Shown here: positions 54,207 to 63,900 of the stretch, piece after piece
Layout: every line of letters begins with the position of its first letter
How positions within the stretch are numbered: position 1 is the first letter of the stretch
Source: Chryseobacterium sp.
GTDB lineage: Bacteria; Bacteroidota; Bacteroidia; Flavobacteriales; Weeksellaceae
Assembly (NCBI GenBank): GCA_027492795.1
Contig: JAPUEB010000012.1
Coordinates: 1-64,000 of the forward strand
Length of the DNA stretch: 64,000 nt
Reading direction: 5' to 3'
The notes under the pieces: generated by a model
What the model was told of the DNA's origin: nothing
What the model saw: only the letters and a program-made list of their open reading frames with translations
The model's database searches: none
Position numbers and translations under genes: made by a program

Positions 54207-55985
54207 TCAATCTTCTGAAATTGATTCCACTTCCTCATTCGTTACATTTAAAACTCCTTTCAGTAGGGACTTTAGTTTTGTTTTCCTTTTTTCGAAAAAA
54301 TCATCAAAATCAACAAAGTCCAAAGAAACTTCGGTATCGATATGATTCTGCAATAGATATGTCGATTGATCTACAGGATTTGGATAAACCGAACTTAACC
54401 AATCTTTAAATTCTTTGCTGTTTTTCTCAAGATTCAAATTCGTTTGTAAAAGCTGAAGATTCGGAAGTTTATTGTATTTTGAGATAAACAAATCTGGATC
54501 TGCAATTCCTCGATTTAGTAGATTTCTTTTACTGAAGAAAGATTTCGGATGAATATGGTCTTGGTGATATTTAAAGGAATAGTTCAACGCAGGATACAAT
54601 AAAGTTAATGCACAGTAAGTTCTTGCCGAACCATAATCGTAATTGAGGATGTTTTCGATATCGTCATTCGTGAAACTGATTGACTTTCTTTTACCACGAT
54701 AATTATCAATCACTTCTTTGATTGGAAATCTTCCTAAATTCTCATTAACGAGATTTCTCATTACAGGATAAATTGCATCAGGAGTTCCACCAAAAGTTCC
54801 TTTTAATAATACTCGTGCCAACCATTCTTTTATTGCTCTTCGGTCATTTTCCCTTGCTGAAGAATGAAGTATTGAATCATTGAAATTATTCTTCTGTATA
54901 AAATATGCAATTGGTATTACCGCATTCAATGAGATTAAGTTATCTCGGTTATAGCCATATTTTGCAAGAAGTTCAATTGCCTTTTTCACAGATTCAGAAA
55001 TGTTGTCCCAATTTTTTTCAATGGCAACCATATTTTCTTTAGTGAAATTGTCCACCTTAAATTTGATGTCGTTAAAATCTGCCAAAACCAAACAAGATTT
55101 CAGCACAAAGTCTTTATTAAAGGCGAAACCTTCACCGATTGCATTAATCTCATCCACAAATTCGTGGATCACTTCTCTTGCATCTTTTTCTTTCCATTGT
55201 GCAGTTGCAATTGAGAGCAATAAATCTGAATAACTAAGTTTGGTTCCGCCACTATTAATTCTTATAAAAATTTGCAGAACTTTATCCAATTCTTCGCCTT
55301 CTTCAAGGAAAAAACTGATGTTTCCTTTTTGGTGAATCGCATTTTGAAGTTTACTTAGAGTATCTGTCGCGAATTTCTGTTGATACTGACTATATTTAGA
55401 AGAATCCATCAATTGATTTTCAATTATAAACTGCATCACACCAGACAAGCCATTAAAATCTAAAACTTTAGATACAGTAAACCAAAAATTATTTTCATCA
55501 TTTTTTGCTTCGATGTCACTTAAAAATCTGAAATCATATTCCAATTCTATATCATCTGATTTCTTCAAAATATTCAGATACAGTTTCTTTTTTGGAAAAG
55601 CGTGTGGACTATCCCATCTGTAATATGGAATTTTCTTCGCATAAGAACCATTTAACGCAATATAGAGTGATGTCATTCTTTGCTGTCCATCCAAAATAGA
55701 AATAACATCTTCATCGCCTACCAAATCTGCTTTTTGGTTGTGTCTGTTATCTTTTTCGTGATAATTTTTAAGAAATTCATAAAACTGAAAATCTTTTATT
55801 TTGTTTTTATCAACCTTCCAAAAAAGAAAAGTGCTTATTGGATAATCTCTCATTAAAGAATCGAAAAGACGCTCTATCTGTTCTGAATCCCAAACAAACT
55901 CACGCTGAATTGAGGGCAAAACATAATGCTTTTTCCGAATATTTTCTATTGCTTTTTTGATGGTGATTGGTGCTTCGTATGCCAT
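54207..55985 (-). CDS. DUF262/DUF1524 protein (GmrSD-type nuclease)
   Basis: A 592-aa protein. The N-terminal DUF262 domain has LPSIQREFVWDSEQIERLF, DYPISTFLFWK and ISILDGQQRMTSLYIAL (the DGQQR nucleotide-binding/hydrolysis motif). The C-terminal DUF1524 domain has the HNH-like YHQDHIHPKSFF and NLQLLQTNLNLEKN. This is the plan of single-chain GmrSD type IV enzymes, which cut DNA with modified cytosines such as glucosylated hydroxymethylcytosine of T-even phages. An ATG at 56003 would add six residues. It follows the recombinase gene by 37 nt on the same strand. Confidence 0.88.
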   Translation of the reverse strand: MAYEAPITIKKAIENIRKKHYVLPSIQREFVWDSEQIERLFDSLMRDYPISTFLFWKVDKNKIKDFQFYEFLKNYHEKDNRHNQKADLVGDEDVISILDGQQRMTSLYIALNGSYAKKIPYYRWDSPHAFPKKKLYLNILKKSDDIELEYDFRFLSDIEAKNDENNFWFTVSKVLDFNGLSGVMQFIIENQLMDSSKYSQYQQKFATDTLSKLQNAIHQKGNISFFLEEGEELDKVLQIFIRINSGGTKLSYSDLLLSIATAQWKEKDAREVIHEFVDEINAIGEGFAFNKDFVLKSCLVLADFNDIKFKVDNFTKENMVAIEKNWDNISESVKKAIELLAKYGYNRDNLISLNAVIPIAYFIQKNNFNDSILHSSARENDRRAIKEWLARVLLKGTFGGTPDAIYPVMRNLVNENLGRFPIKEVIDNYRGKRKSISFTNDDIENILNYDYGSARTYCALTLLYPALNYSFKYHQDHIHPKSFFSKRNLLNRGIADPDLFISKYNKLPNLQLLQTNLNLEKNSKEFKDWLSSVYPNPVDQSTYLLQNHIDTEVSLDFVDFDDFFEKRKTKLKSLLKGVLNVTNEEVESISED

Positions 55986-56022
55986 ATTTATAATTCTTAA
56001 CATTAATCAAATTTACCCAAAA

Positions 56023-56619
56023 TTATTGTAATTTCTCCCTCACAAATTTCGAAACAGTAAAACGATTGACCTTTAATATTCTGGCAATTCCAGCGTATGA
56101 AATTTTATTATCCAACAGATTTTTTATTTTCTTTTCTTGACCTGACAATTTCACCTTATCAGATTTTCTTCCTTTTGGTCTTCCTAAAATAACTCCTTCC
56201 GCTTTTTTTCGCGCTAAAGCTTCTTTCGTTCGTTGAGAAATTAAGTTTCTCTCAATTTCTGCAGATAAGCCGAATGCAAAAGCCAAAACTTTTGAATTAA
56301 TATCATTACCCAATCTGTAGTTATCTTTTATCGTCCAAACCTCAATTTCTTTTTTCATACATTCGTTTAGGACACTCATAATCATAAGAAGACTTCTGCC
56401 TAATCTCGAAAGTTCGGAACATATTAATTTGTCGCCTTTTTTCATTTTTTTAAGCAATTTTCCTAATTGTCTTTCGTGGATTTCTTTTGTCCCAGAAATG
56501 GTTTCTTCAATCCATTTTTCAATAACAAACTCGTGCTTCTCGGAAAAATGGTTGATTTCAAATCTTTGATTTTCTACTGTTTGCTTGTCGCTACTTACTC
56601 TAATGTAACCGTAAATCAT
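56023..56619 (-). CDS. Mpi-type serine recombinase (DNA invertase)
   Basis: A 198-aa resolvase/invertase. The start is the ATG at 56619 (MIYGYIRVSSDKQT); the longer frame lacks family support. S9 is the catalytic serine, with LICSELSRLGRSLLMIM, the long helix AFAFGLSAEIERNLISQRTKEAL and a C-terminal HTH (YAGIARILKVNRFTVSKFV). Strings such as WTIKDNYRLGNDINSKVLAFAF are characteristic of the Bacteroidetes master invertase Mpi family, which flips promoters and genes. It starts 55 nt from the left inverted repeat and is the obvious candidate enzyme for the segment at 56675-58248. Confidence 0.9.
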   Translation of the reverse strand: MIYGYIRVSSDKQTVENQRFEINHFSEKHEFVIEKWIEETISGTKEIHERQLGKLLKKMKKGDKLICSELSRLGRSLLMIMSVLNECMKKEIEVWTIKDNYRLGNDINSKVLAFAFGLSAEIERNLISQRTKEALARKKAEGVILGRPKGRKSDKVKLSGQEKKIKNLLDNKISYAGIARILKVNRFTVSKFVREKLQ

Positions 56620-56674
56620 TTTATTAATATTAGATAAGCTACAAATTAAGAATAATTGACTGAGCATTTAAAAA

Positions 56675-56706
56675 GGACGTTTAAATTGCGCGATGATGAA
56701 GTAGCA
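56675..56706 (+). repeat. left 32-bp inverted repeat of the invertible segment
   Basis: Begins GGACGTTTAAATTG and ends GATGAAGTAGCA. It is identical in reverse complement to 58217-58248 and encodes TFKLRDDEVA in both contexts. Confidence 0.95.
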
Positions 56707-57471
56707 AATGGTATTCATCCACATTATGATTTTGTTAATAACAAGATTAAAAAAAAGCATCCACATTTAAAAGTTAAACAGGGAATATTTGGGTTGTCAA
56801 ACGAAGAAAAAAATGCAATAGAATTTTTAGATATTGAATTAAATCTTATAAAACCATATTATTCCACAGACCAAATAAAAAAATATTTTGCAGATTCAAC
56901 TAATAATGAATGGATCATTTATACTGATTCCACGTTCAGGAATCCTGAGAGAATAAAACCTTTTCCGAATATTAAAAAACACTTAGACCAGTTTAGTGAG
57001 GTTATAACTTCAGACAATAAACCATATGGATTGCACAGAGCTAGAAATCAAGATTTTTTCTGTGGAGAAAAAATTTTAGCGTTAAGAAAGTCGGCAGATT
57101 CTCCTCAATTTACTTATACAAATTTTGAATGCTATGTTTCAGCGACATTTTATATTATTAAAACTCCTCGAATAGATCAGAGATTTCTTTCTCTTTATCT
57201 AAATTCCAAAGTTGTTCAATTTTGGCTTAAAAATAAGGGAAAAATGCAAGGTTCAAACTATCAATTAGACAAAGAGCCTATTACTGATATTCCTATTATA
57301 AAGTCAAAATTTGAAGATGAAATAATTCAACTTTTTTTAAAATTTGAACAAGAGTGGTTAGTTGAAGGAAACATTAGTGAGGTTATTGGGGAATTAGATT
57401 CATTAGTGTACATGAGTTTTGATTTATCAAAGGATGAAATTAAATCGATTGAAAATAATTTATTGTCATAG
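56707..57471 (+). CDS. silent alternative target-recognition domain (TRD-B)
   Basis: An open frame of 254 codons after the left repeat with no normal start codon; the frame opens at a TTG (56656) only by chance. It aligns along its length with the C-terminus of the methyltransferase: WIIYTDSTFRN versus WIIYTDSSFKN, KPYGLHRARNQDFFCGEKI versus APYGLHRARNKYFFEGEKI, and KNKGKMQGSNYQLDKEPI versus KNRGKMQGDIFQIDKEPI, with divergence between these blocks. This is the TaqI-like C-terminal specificity domain. It is expressed only after inversion, giving a 1150-aa enzyme. Confidence 0.85.
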   Translation, partial: NGIHPHYDFVNNKIKKKHPHLKVKQGIFGLSNEEKNAIEFLDIELNLIKPYYSTDQIKKYFADSTNNEWIIYTDSTFRNPERIKPFPNIKKHLDQFSEVITSDNKPYGLHRARNQDFFCGEKILALRKSADSPQFTYTNFECYVSATFYIIKTPRIDQRFLSLYLNSKVVQFWLKNKGKMQGSNYQLDKEPITDIPIIKSKFEDEIIQLFLKFEQEWLVEGNISEVIGELDSLVYMSFDLSKDEIKSIENNLLS

Positions 57472-60400
57472 AACTATCAATTGATTTTACTTCCTCAAAT
57501 GTTAATCCGTAAAGTTTATAAATCATCAAGTCTAATTTTTTAACAAATTCACTATTCGAAATTACATTCTTTTCTTCTATATAATTGAATATAACCATCC
57601 ATTCTGAATCGTCTGATACTGGAATTATAGGAATTGCTAAAATTGGTTCTTTATCTATCTGAAAAATATCTCCCTGCATTTTACCCCTATTTTTCAAATA
57701 AAATTTAATCAAATTAGAATTTAATAATAAGGTAAGGTATTTCAAATCAATTCTCAAAGATTTAATTATAAAGTAAGATTGGGAAACATAACAGTCAAAG
57801 TCTGTATAAGTAAAAGTTGGTTCTTTGCATTTACGAATAGACATAATTTTCTCACCCTCAAAAAAATACTTATTTCTAGCTCTGTGTAAACCATAAGGAG
57901 CAAAATCAGAAGTTATAATTGATTGGTACTTATCTAAATGTAATTTTACCTTTGGATAATCATTAATCTTTCTTTGATTTTTAAAGGATGAGTCTGTATA
58001 AATTATCCAGAACTTATTGTTATCAACGGAAAGGTACTTTTTTAGTTGTTCCGAGGTGAAATATGGTTTTATTATTTCTTTTTCAAGTTCAGAAAAATCA
58101 AAATTTGAGAGTTCTTTTTCTGATAGAACAAAAACTCCGTCACCTTTTTTTGATTTTGAATTAAGTAATTTTGAAGACTTCATATTGACAAAATCTTGAG
58201 GAGCTACAATTCCTTGTGCTACTTCATCATCGCGCAATTTAAACGTCCCTTTACTTTCAATCTTTTTTAGAATCTTATCAATCTCACTATTATTAAAACT
58301 AATAGTTTTTCCAAAATGATTTTCTGGAATTAAATTAAACTGATATTTTTCATCAAAATCATTTTTAGTATTAAAATCTAAAAATCTTATTAATTGACTT
58401 TTGTTTTGCGGTGGTCTTGTCAACAGCGAGAATCTTAAATTATAATCTTTTGACGGATTTTTCTTTTTTTGTAAAAGATAAATCATTGTCTGTATTCCAG
58501 CAGATTGAAATACTTTATAATCTCCAAAATCAATAAATTGTTTAATCTCAGTTCTCTCAAGAACTTCCTTTCTTAAAATACTAGCTCCTGCACTAGTAAT
58601 CCAATTATTTTGTGCTATAAAACATTCAACTCCTTTTTCTTTTAAAATGTCAAATCCTTTGGACGCAAAACCATACCATATATCCATTTTACCCATATAA
58701 TATGGTGAATCTCTGAATCCATCAAAAGCTGACTTGTTTGTATATTCCTTGATATAAGGTGGATTTCCAATCACAATATCAAAACCACCTCCATCAAAAA
58801 TTTCTTTGAAATACAAGTTCCAAAGAAAATATGGTCTAGCTTCTGTATTTTGGAAACCAATTAATTCTTTTTCGATATTTTCAAGACTTTTATGCTTTTC
58901 TTTTTTCAAAAAAAGTTCTTTTAATTCCTTAGACTTTAAATTAAAACCTCTTAAATCACTATTTTTGGAAAGATTATATTTTTTGTAAAAACTATTAATC
59001 GATGCTTCTAGCTTTGATTTTTCTTTAAATATTTTAGAATGGATTTTCCCCTCAATAATTTCATTTAGTTGCTTCTTAATAGCTAATTTGCTCTTTCCAT
59101 TTTTATTACTTGCATTAAAATAACTTTTAATAAGTCTTTGAATTTCTTCAATACTCACGGTATCGAATACGGTAATTTCTTTCGCAAAATCTTCACCAAA
59201 ATCCAAAATTGTTTGTTGTTCAGTAACAACTTCTTCATCAATTGTTGCCAAATTAGAAAGGTCTATCCCATTATAACTTTCCAATAAACTATTTCCCTGC
59301 ATAATTTTATAATCCAAATTAGGCAAAGCTTTTGGCATTCCTTCATCTACCACCAATGATAACCAAAAACGCAATCGCGCAATTTCTACTGCACCTTCAT
59401 CCAAATCAACACCATAAATTGAGTTTTGTATAATCTCTTGTTTAACTTCAGCTGGATTCCATTCTTTTTTTAATTCATACGCAATTAAAGCTTTTAGATT
59501 AAAAATTTCCTGTAACATTCCCATCGGAAAAGCACCAGAACCAATTGCAGGATCACAAATCTTAACAGCATCCAGCAAATTTTCAATTTTTACTAATTCC
59601 TTATCGGAGAATGATGGTTTGCTTTGGTTTTTTACTAGATTTTCAATCTCTTTTCGTTCTTTTTCCAAGTGCGTGTTTAGATATTCAATCAGACTTTCCT
59701 GCGTCATATACTGAACAATTTCCTTTGGCGTATAGAATGTACCTGTGTCCTTATTATAATCAATTAAATTCTCGAAAATATGTCCAAGCATTTCAGGATC
59801 TACCGCAACCGTATGTTCTTCAGGACTGTTTTCGTAAATCGTAAAATTATAGCCATTAAAAAAATTAAAAAGCGATTCAAAAAGGTCTTTTCTGAATTGA
59901 ATATTCCGATGTCCATTTGGTTCTTGTTCTTCTTCAAACAAACCACCATTTAGAAATGGAATACTTACAGTTTGTCCATTCTCCAATTTAAACTCATCAT
60001 TTTTTCTGTCCGGTGTGTTTAATGCATTAAAGAAAATTGGACACAGATATTTTTCATAAAAATCATTATGATTGGCAACATCATTGAAAAAAAGATCACT
60101 TAAAAAATGTGGATTTCCGTCTTTGTATTCTGTGTTGGAAGCTCCCAACCAATGTTTCTTTTGCAAAAAATATAGAAAAACAATACGCCCCATTAATCTT
60201 GAAACAAAGTTTCTTGCTTCTTTTTCGGTTTTATGTTCGGGATCTTTTTGGTTTTCAAAAATTGCTAAGTATCCATGATCTTCATCTAGTAAATAATCAG
60301 AAAAATCCTGATAGAGTTTTTTGTACTCATCGAAGAATTTCTTTGAAACAGGTTCAACATTAAATGCTTCAAAAAAGTCTTCCAATCTAAAACGCGATTG

Positions 60401-60904
60401 TTCCAAATTGTACAGTCTTTCAATTGCAGTTCTATGTTCATCCTGTGTCCCAAAAATATAGGTGTATTTTTTAGGATTGGTTTCTTCGGCTTCTGCTTCC
60501 GCAAAGAAATCACTTGCAGAATTTTTGCTAATAAATGAAAAACGCCATTCTTTTCTATCTTCGGTTTCGTACCCAAAAGTTGCCAATGCTCCTTTTACTG
60601 CATCTTTAATAATGTATTTTTTGATAAAATCATTAACCCCGACTTTGTTATATTCAATTCGAATATTATCTTCCAAAATAATCTCGAAAACAGGAAGTGT
60701 AACACCATCAGAAGTTTTTAGAGTTCCTACTTGATAGAATGTTTTCACAATTCTATCCGCTTCCGTCGTATTAATTTCAATAAGTTTTGGTTCTAAAGAC
60801 AATTGCAATAGATTTCTATTTCCCGAAAGAAACTGCAAGGTTTTGTTCCATCTTACTCTATCGTAATGTTCCTGCAATATATTTTTAAGTTCTGCTCTAT
60901 TCAT
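57440..60904 (-). CDS. Eco57I-type DNA adenine methyltransferase with switchable TRD
   Basis: An 1154-aa class I SAM-dependent N6-adenine methyltransferase. An N-terminal ~400-residue region shows no clear nuclease motif to my eye. The SAM motif C450-D-P-A-I-G-S-G457 and the catalytic N714-P-P-Y717 follow. The C-terminal target-recognition region (897-1154, TRD-A) is in the invertible segment; residues 886-896 (GTFKLRDDEVA) span the repeat. The gene starts 2 nt after the helicase stop, so the two are one operon. The closest types are Eco57I/type IIG and PglX-like enzymes. Methylation marks self DNA; the restriction function may lie in the helicase. Confidence 0.9.
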   Translation of the reverse strand: MNRAELKNILQEHYDRVRWNKTLQFLSGNRNLLQLSLEPKLIEINTTEADRIVKTFYQVGTLKTSDGVTLPVFEIILEDNIRIEYNKVGVNDFIKKYIIKDAVKGALATFGYETEDRKEWRFSFISKNSASDFFAEAEAEETNPKKYTYIFGTQDEHRTAIERLYNLEQSRFRLEDFFEAFNVEPVSKKFFDEYKKLYQDFSDYLLDEDHGYLAIFENQKDPEHKTEKEARNFVSRLMGRIVFLYFLQKKHWLGASNTEYKDGNPHFLSDLFFNDVANHNDFYEKYLCPIFFNALNTPDRKNDEFKLENGQTVSIPFLNGGLFEEEQEPNGHRNIQFRKDLFESLFNFFNGYNFTIYENSPEEHTVAVDPEMLGHIFENLIDYNKDTGTFYTPKEIVQYMTQESLIEYLNTHLEKERKEIENLVKNQSKPSFSDKELVKIENLLDAVKICDPAIGSGAFPMGMLQEIFNLKALIAYELKKEWNPAEVKQEIIQNSIYGVDLDEGAVEIARLRFWLSLVVDEGMPKALPNLDYKIMQGNSLLESYNGIDLSNLATIDEEVVTEQQTILDFGEDFAKEITVFDTVSIEEIQRLIKSYFNASNKNGKSKLAIKKQLNEIIEGKIHSKIFKEKSKLEASINSFYKKYNLSKNSDLRGFNLKSKELKELFLKKEKHKSLENIEKELIGFQNTEARPYFLWNLYFKEIFDGGGFDIVIGNPPYIKEYTNKSAFDGFRDSPYYMGKMDIWYGFASKGFDILKEKGVECFIAQNNWITSAGASILRKEVLERTEIKQFIDFGDYKVFQSAGIQTMIYLLQKKKNPSKDYNLRFSLLTRPPQNKSQLIRFLDFNTKNDFDEKYQFNLIPENHFGKTISFNNSEIDKILKKIESKGTFKLRDDEVAQGIVAPQDFVNMKSSKLLNSKSKKGDGVFVLSEKELSNFDFSELEKEIIKPYFTSEQLKKYLSVDNNKFWIIYTDSSFKNQRKINDYPKVKLHLDKYQSIITSDFAPYGLHRARNKYFFEGEKIMSIRKCKEPTFTYTDFDCYVSQSYFIIKSLRIDLKYLTLLLNSNLIKFYLKNRGKMQGDIFQIDKEPILAIPIIPVSDDSEWMVIFNYIEEKNVISNSEFVKKLDLMIYKLYGLTFEEVKSIDSSMTINYFQSI
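58217..58248 (-). repeat. right 32-bp inverted repeat of the invertible segment
   Basis: Reverse complement of 56675-56706, lying within the methyltransferase frame at codons 886-896. Identity stops at both edges, where single mismatches appear. Confidence 0.95.
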
Positions 60905-60906
60905 TT

Positions 60907-63900
60907 TTAAGCAAAGGTTTCAGTGATTACAATTTTTGGCTCTTCAAATGCTTTTGGCTGATTTTCTTCTTCAGCTCTCAACGCATCTAATCTTGAAATA
61001 TTAGCAATTGGGTAACGATTCATTATCTGATTGACTTCTGAAATAACCTTATCCAAAGGCATTTTTTTCTTTTTTTGTTTTGAAGCTAAATTGGAAATCT
61101 CATTTCGGAATTTTCGAAAAACTCCCATATAGATAATGCGCAGTGATGCATCAATCATTTCAATAAACTCATCTGACAATTCAGCAGGAAAAGATCGCTT
61201 CAAATCTTTTAAACTGTTTAAAAATAAAACCGCATTTCTTTCCGACACTGAAAGATTTGAAGTATCATAATCTTCTACAGTATAAATGGTATTATACACT
61301 TTTTTAAATTGATTTACTGCATTGTTTACTGCATCAAAATGATTTTCAAAGACAGCTGTTGATTTTTCTTTTTTGGTTGCTTCAAAAAGTTTTACTGCCT
61401 GATAAAAAGTAACTTCAACGCAGTTTTTATCGTTTGCGACATAAAACCCTTCTTTTATCTTGTTTCGTAAATAGCAAAGCACGGTATTTTCTAGTGATTG
61501 ACCTATCATTTCTTTGGCTACATCACTTTTGATTTTAGCAAATCGACCAACTCTGCTCTTGAGTGGCAATTTTTTAATTCGTTGATATTCTTTGAAATCT
61601 TTTTCAAAAAGTTCACGAACAATTTCAAGATATTGTAATCTTTCATCAACTTCTTCCTGCGGTTGTAAATTGCCTAAAGTATTTTCAATCAATTGCTCTT
61701 CTTCACTATAAACTTTACTATCCTCACTGAATGCAGAGTGGAAACCTTGTAGTTTTTTTAATGCTTTTTCATTCAACTTTATTAAGTCATTTGACTGAGC
61801 GGTCGGAAAAAAATTGTACACATAAATTTTGTCGGCTTTAGTTCCAATTCTGTTTACACGACCAATTCTTTGCATTAGTTTGGTAGCATTCCAAGGAATA
61901 TCGTAGTTCAAAATAATATTAGAACGATGTAAGTTAATCCCTTCTGCCAAAACTTCGGTTGTGATGATGATATTATATTGATCTTCCTGCTTCTCGGGAT
62001 AATTGGCATCGAAGTTTTTTCTGATTGTGGCGAATCTTTGTTTGCTATTAGATGCACTAATTGCCAAAACATCTTCTCTACCAATGTTTTTGAGTTCTTC
62101 AGCTATGTATTCTACGGTTTCTTTACTTTCAGAAAATATCACCAATTTCTTTTCGATATTCTTTTTATCGAAAAAAGATTTTTTGATTTCGGCAATAAAT
62201 TTTTTGGTTTTCGGGTCTTCTCCAATATTTTCCCAACGCTCATAAAGTTCAAGCAAAACCTCTTGATCTTTCAATAAACCCTTAATATATTCTTCGGAGA
62301 AATCTGATGCTTTAAAAATTTGATTATTAGGAGATTCAGCATTAAGTTCTTCAATCTTTGCTTCCAATTCATCTTGCTTCCCATCATCCAAAAATTTATT
62401 TACATCAATATCAGGTGCGATAAAAACCTTATCATTTTCAAACATTTCAATCATTCTTTGATTTGAAATATAGAATCGATACAAAGATTTCTTGAACGCT
62501 CTGAAACTGCTTTCCAACCTTTTAACCAATTGAGTTTTCATAATGGTTGAGAGTTGCAAAGAAATCAACTGTGCATTATCATAAATTTCTGCGTGTTCAG
62601 GATTTAAAAACTCAATAGCACGATAGCGATAATATCCTAATTGATCGATAACTGCACTAATTGTGTCATAAAATGTCACTTCTTGTTCAGGGGAAAATTG
62701 ATATTCAATCTTATTGGGTCCAACAACATCTGGGAATGTCATTCCTTGTGAAATAACATCTTCATAATAACGAGTGATTTTTCTAATATCAGCCCTAGTT
62801 CTCCTAATCACCAATTCAGAAAATATTTTTTCTCGAATAGGTTCATAAATTTCACGCACTTTGCTAACAAGTTCTGCGTGATCCTTTATCAAATAAAGTT
62901 TCTTGTATTTCTCAATTTTATCCGCGAAAAAGCTTTGCAGGTTTGGAACTCCTTCTAAAGTAGATTTACGGGAATCTTGAAACAAATAAATTTGATTTGC
63001 AATGTCTTCCGGTTTATTATTTAAAGGAGTTGCAGTAATTAGAATAACTTTCTTTTTTCTATCAACATCATTACCAACAGTTGCTCTTGGAGTTTTACAA
63101 ATTAATTCTAGCAATCCATACATTGTAGTACTTGATGTTCTAAATTTATGTGCTTCGTCGACAATAATCAAGTCATAATCTTCAGGCTTTTGATAATTAA
63201 TACTGTTACCTTCAATTATTTTGTGCAAACTTCCATTAGAAACAAAATCTACATAATTAGAAATTCCAAAATCACGAACTGTAGTTTTCCAGTTTGTTTC
63301 TAAAGCATTAGGATAAACAACCAATACTTTTGTATTGTAACCATTCTTATCAATATATTTTTTGATAATTCTGGTAGCAATGATTGTTTTTCCTAGTCCA
63401 ACAACATCTGCCAGAATAAAACCGTTATGCTTCAATAATTTGTGAAAACCTTCTGTTACTGCATCGGCTTGATATTGCAAATTTGTATAACCATCTGGTA
63501 AAGATATGCTCCCAACTTTATCCCGAATAACGGAATCGCCAAAATACTCAACCAACATTTTCAAAAATAAATCGTGCGGAGTAATTTTATCATCTCCTAA
63601 ATAAGTTTTCGATTTAAGTTTTGAAATATCTGCAGGAATTAAATCAGTGGCATCTTTCCACAAATCTTCAAATTCATCGGTTGCAAACTTGACATCTTGG
63701 AAATCATTTAATTGAACATTAAACTCATAATTGGCATTATCATAAGTTCCCAATCCTGAATCAGTTAAGTTAGACGAGCCTGTAATTACACTAGCTAAAG
63801 TGTGTTGATTAAATGGTTTTGGTCTGAAAATATAAATTTTTGCGTGCAGATTTTTTTGTCCGTAAGCTCTAATTTGAACTTTACCAGAAATGATATCGCC

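Larger units (their letters stand above)
56675..58248. mobile_element. predicted invertible DNA segment (specificity switch)
   Basis: About 1.57 kb bounded by perfect 32-bp inverted repeats. Inside, two target-recognition regions face each other tail to tail, their 3' ends overlapping by 32 bp. The right-hand one is joined to the methyltransferase; the left-hand one is silent. Inversion between the repeats exchanges them without shifting the frame. The recombinase gene lies just outside. No transposase or terminal duplication is present, so this is a switch and not a transposon. Confidence 0.88.

Noticed and set aside
56656-57471. Independent 271-aa gene beginning at the TTG at 56656
   Set aside because: Its first residues come from the recombinase upstream region and the inverted repeat; the rest is a methyltransferase C-terminus. 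It is better explained as a silent cassette.
57440-60904. Phase variation through a homopolymer tract in the methyltransferase
   Set aside because: No long G or C tract or tandem repeat is present in the gene; switching is explained by the inverted repeats.
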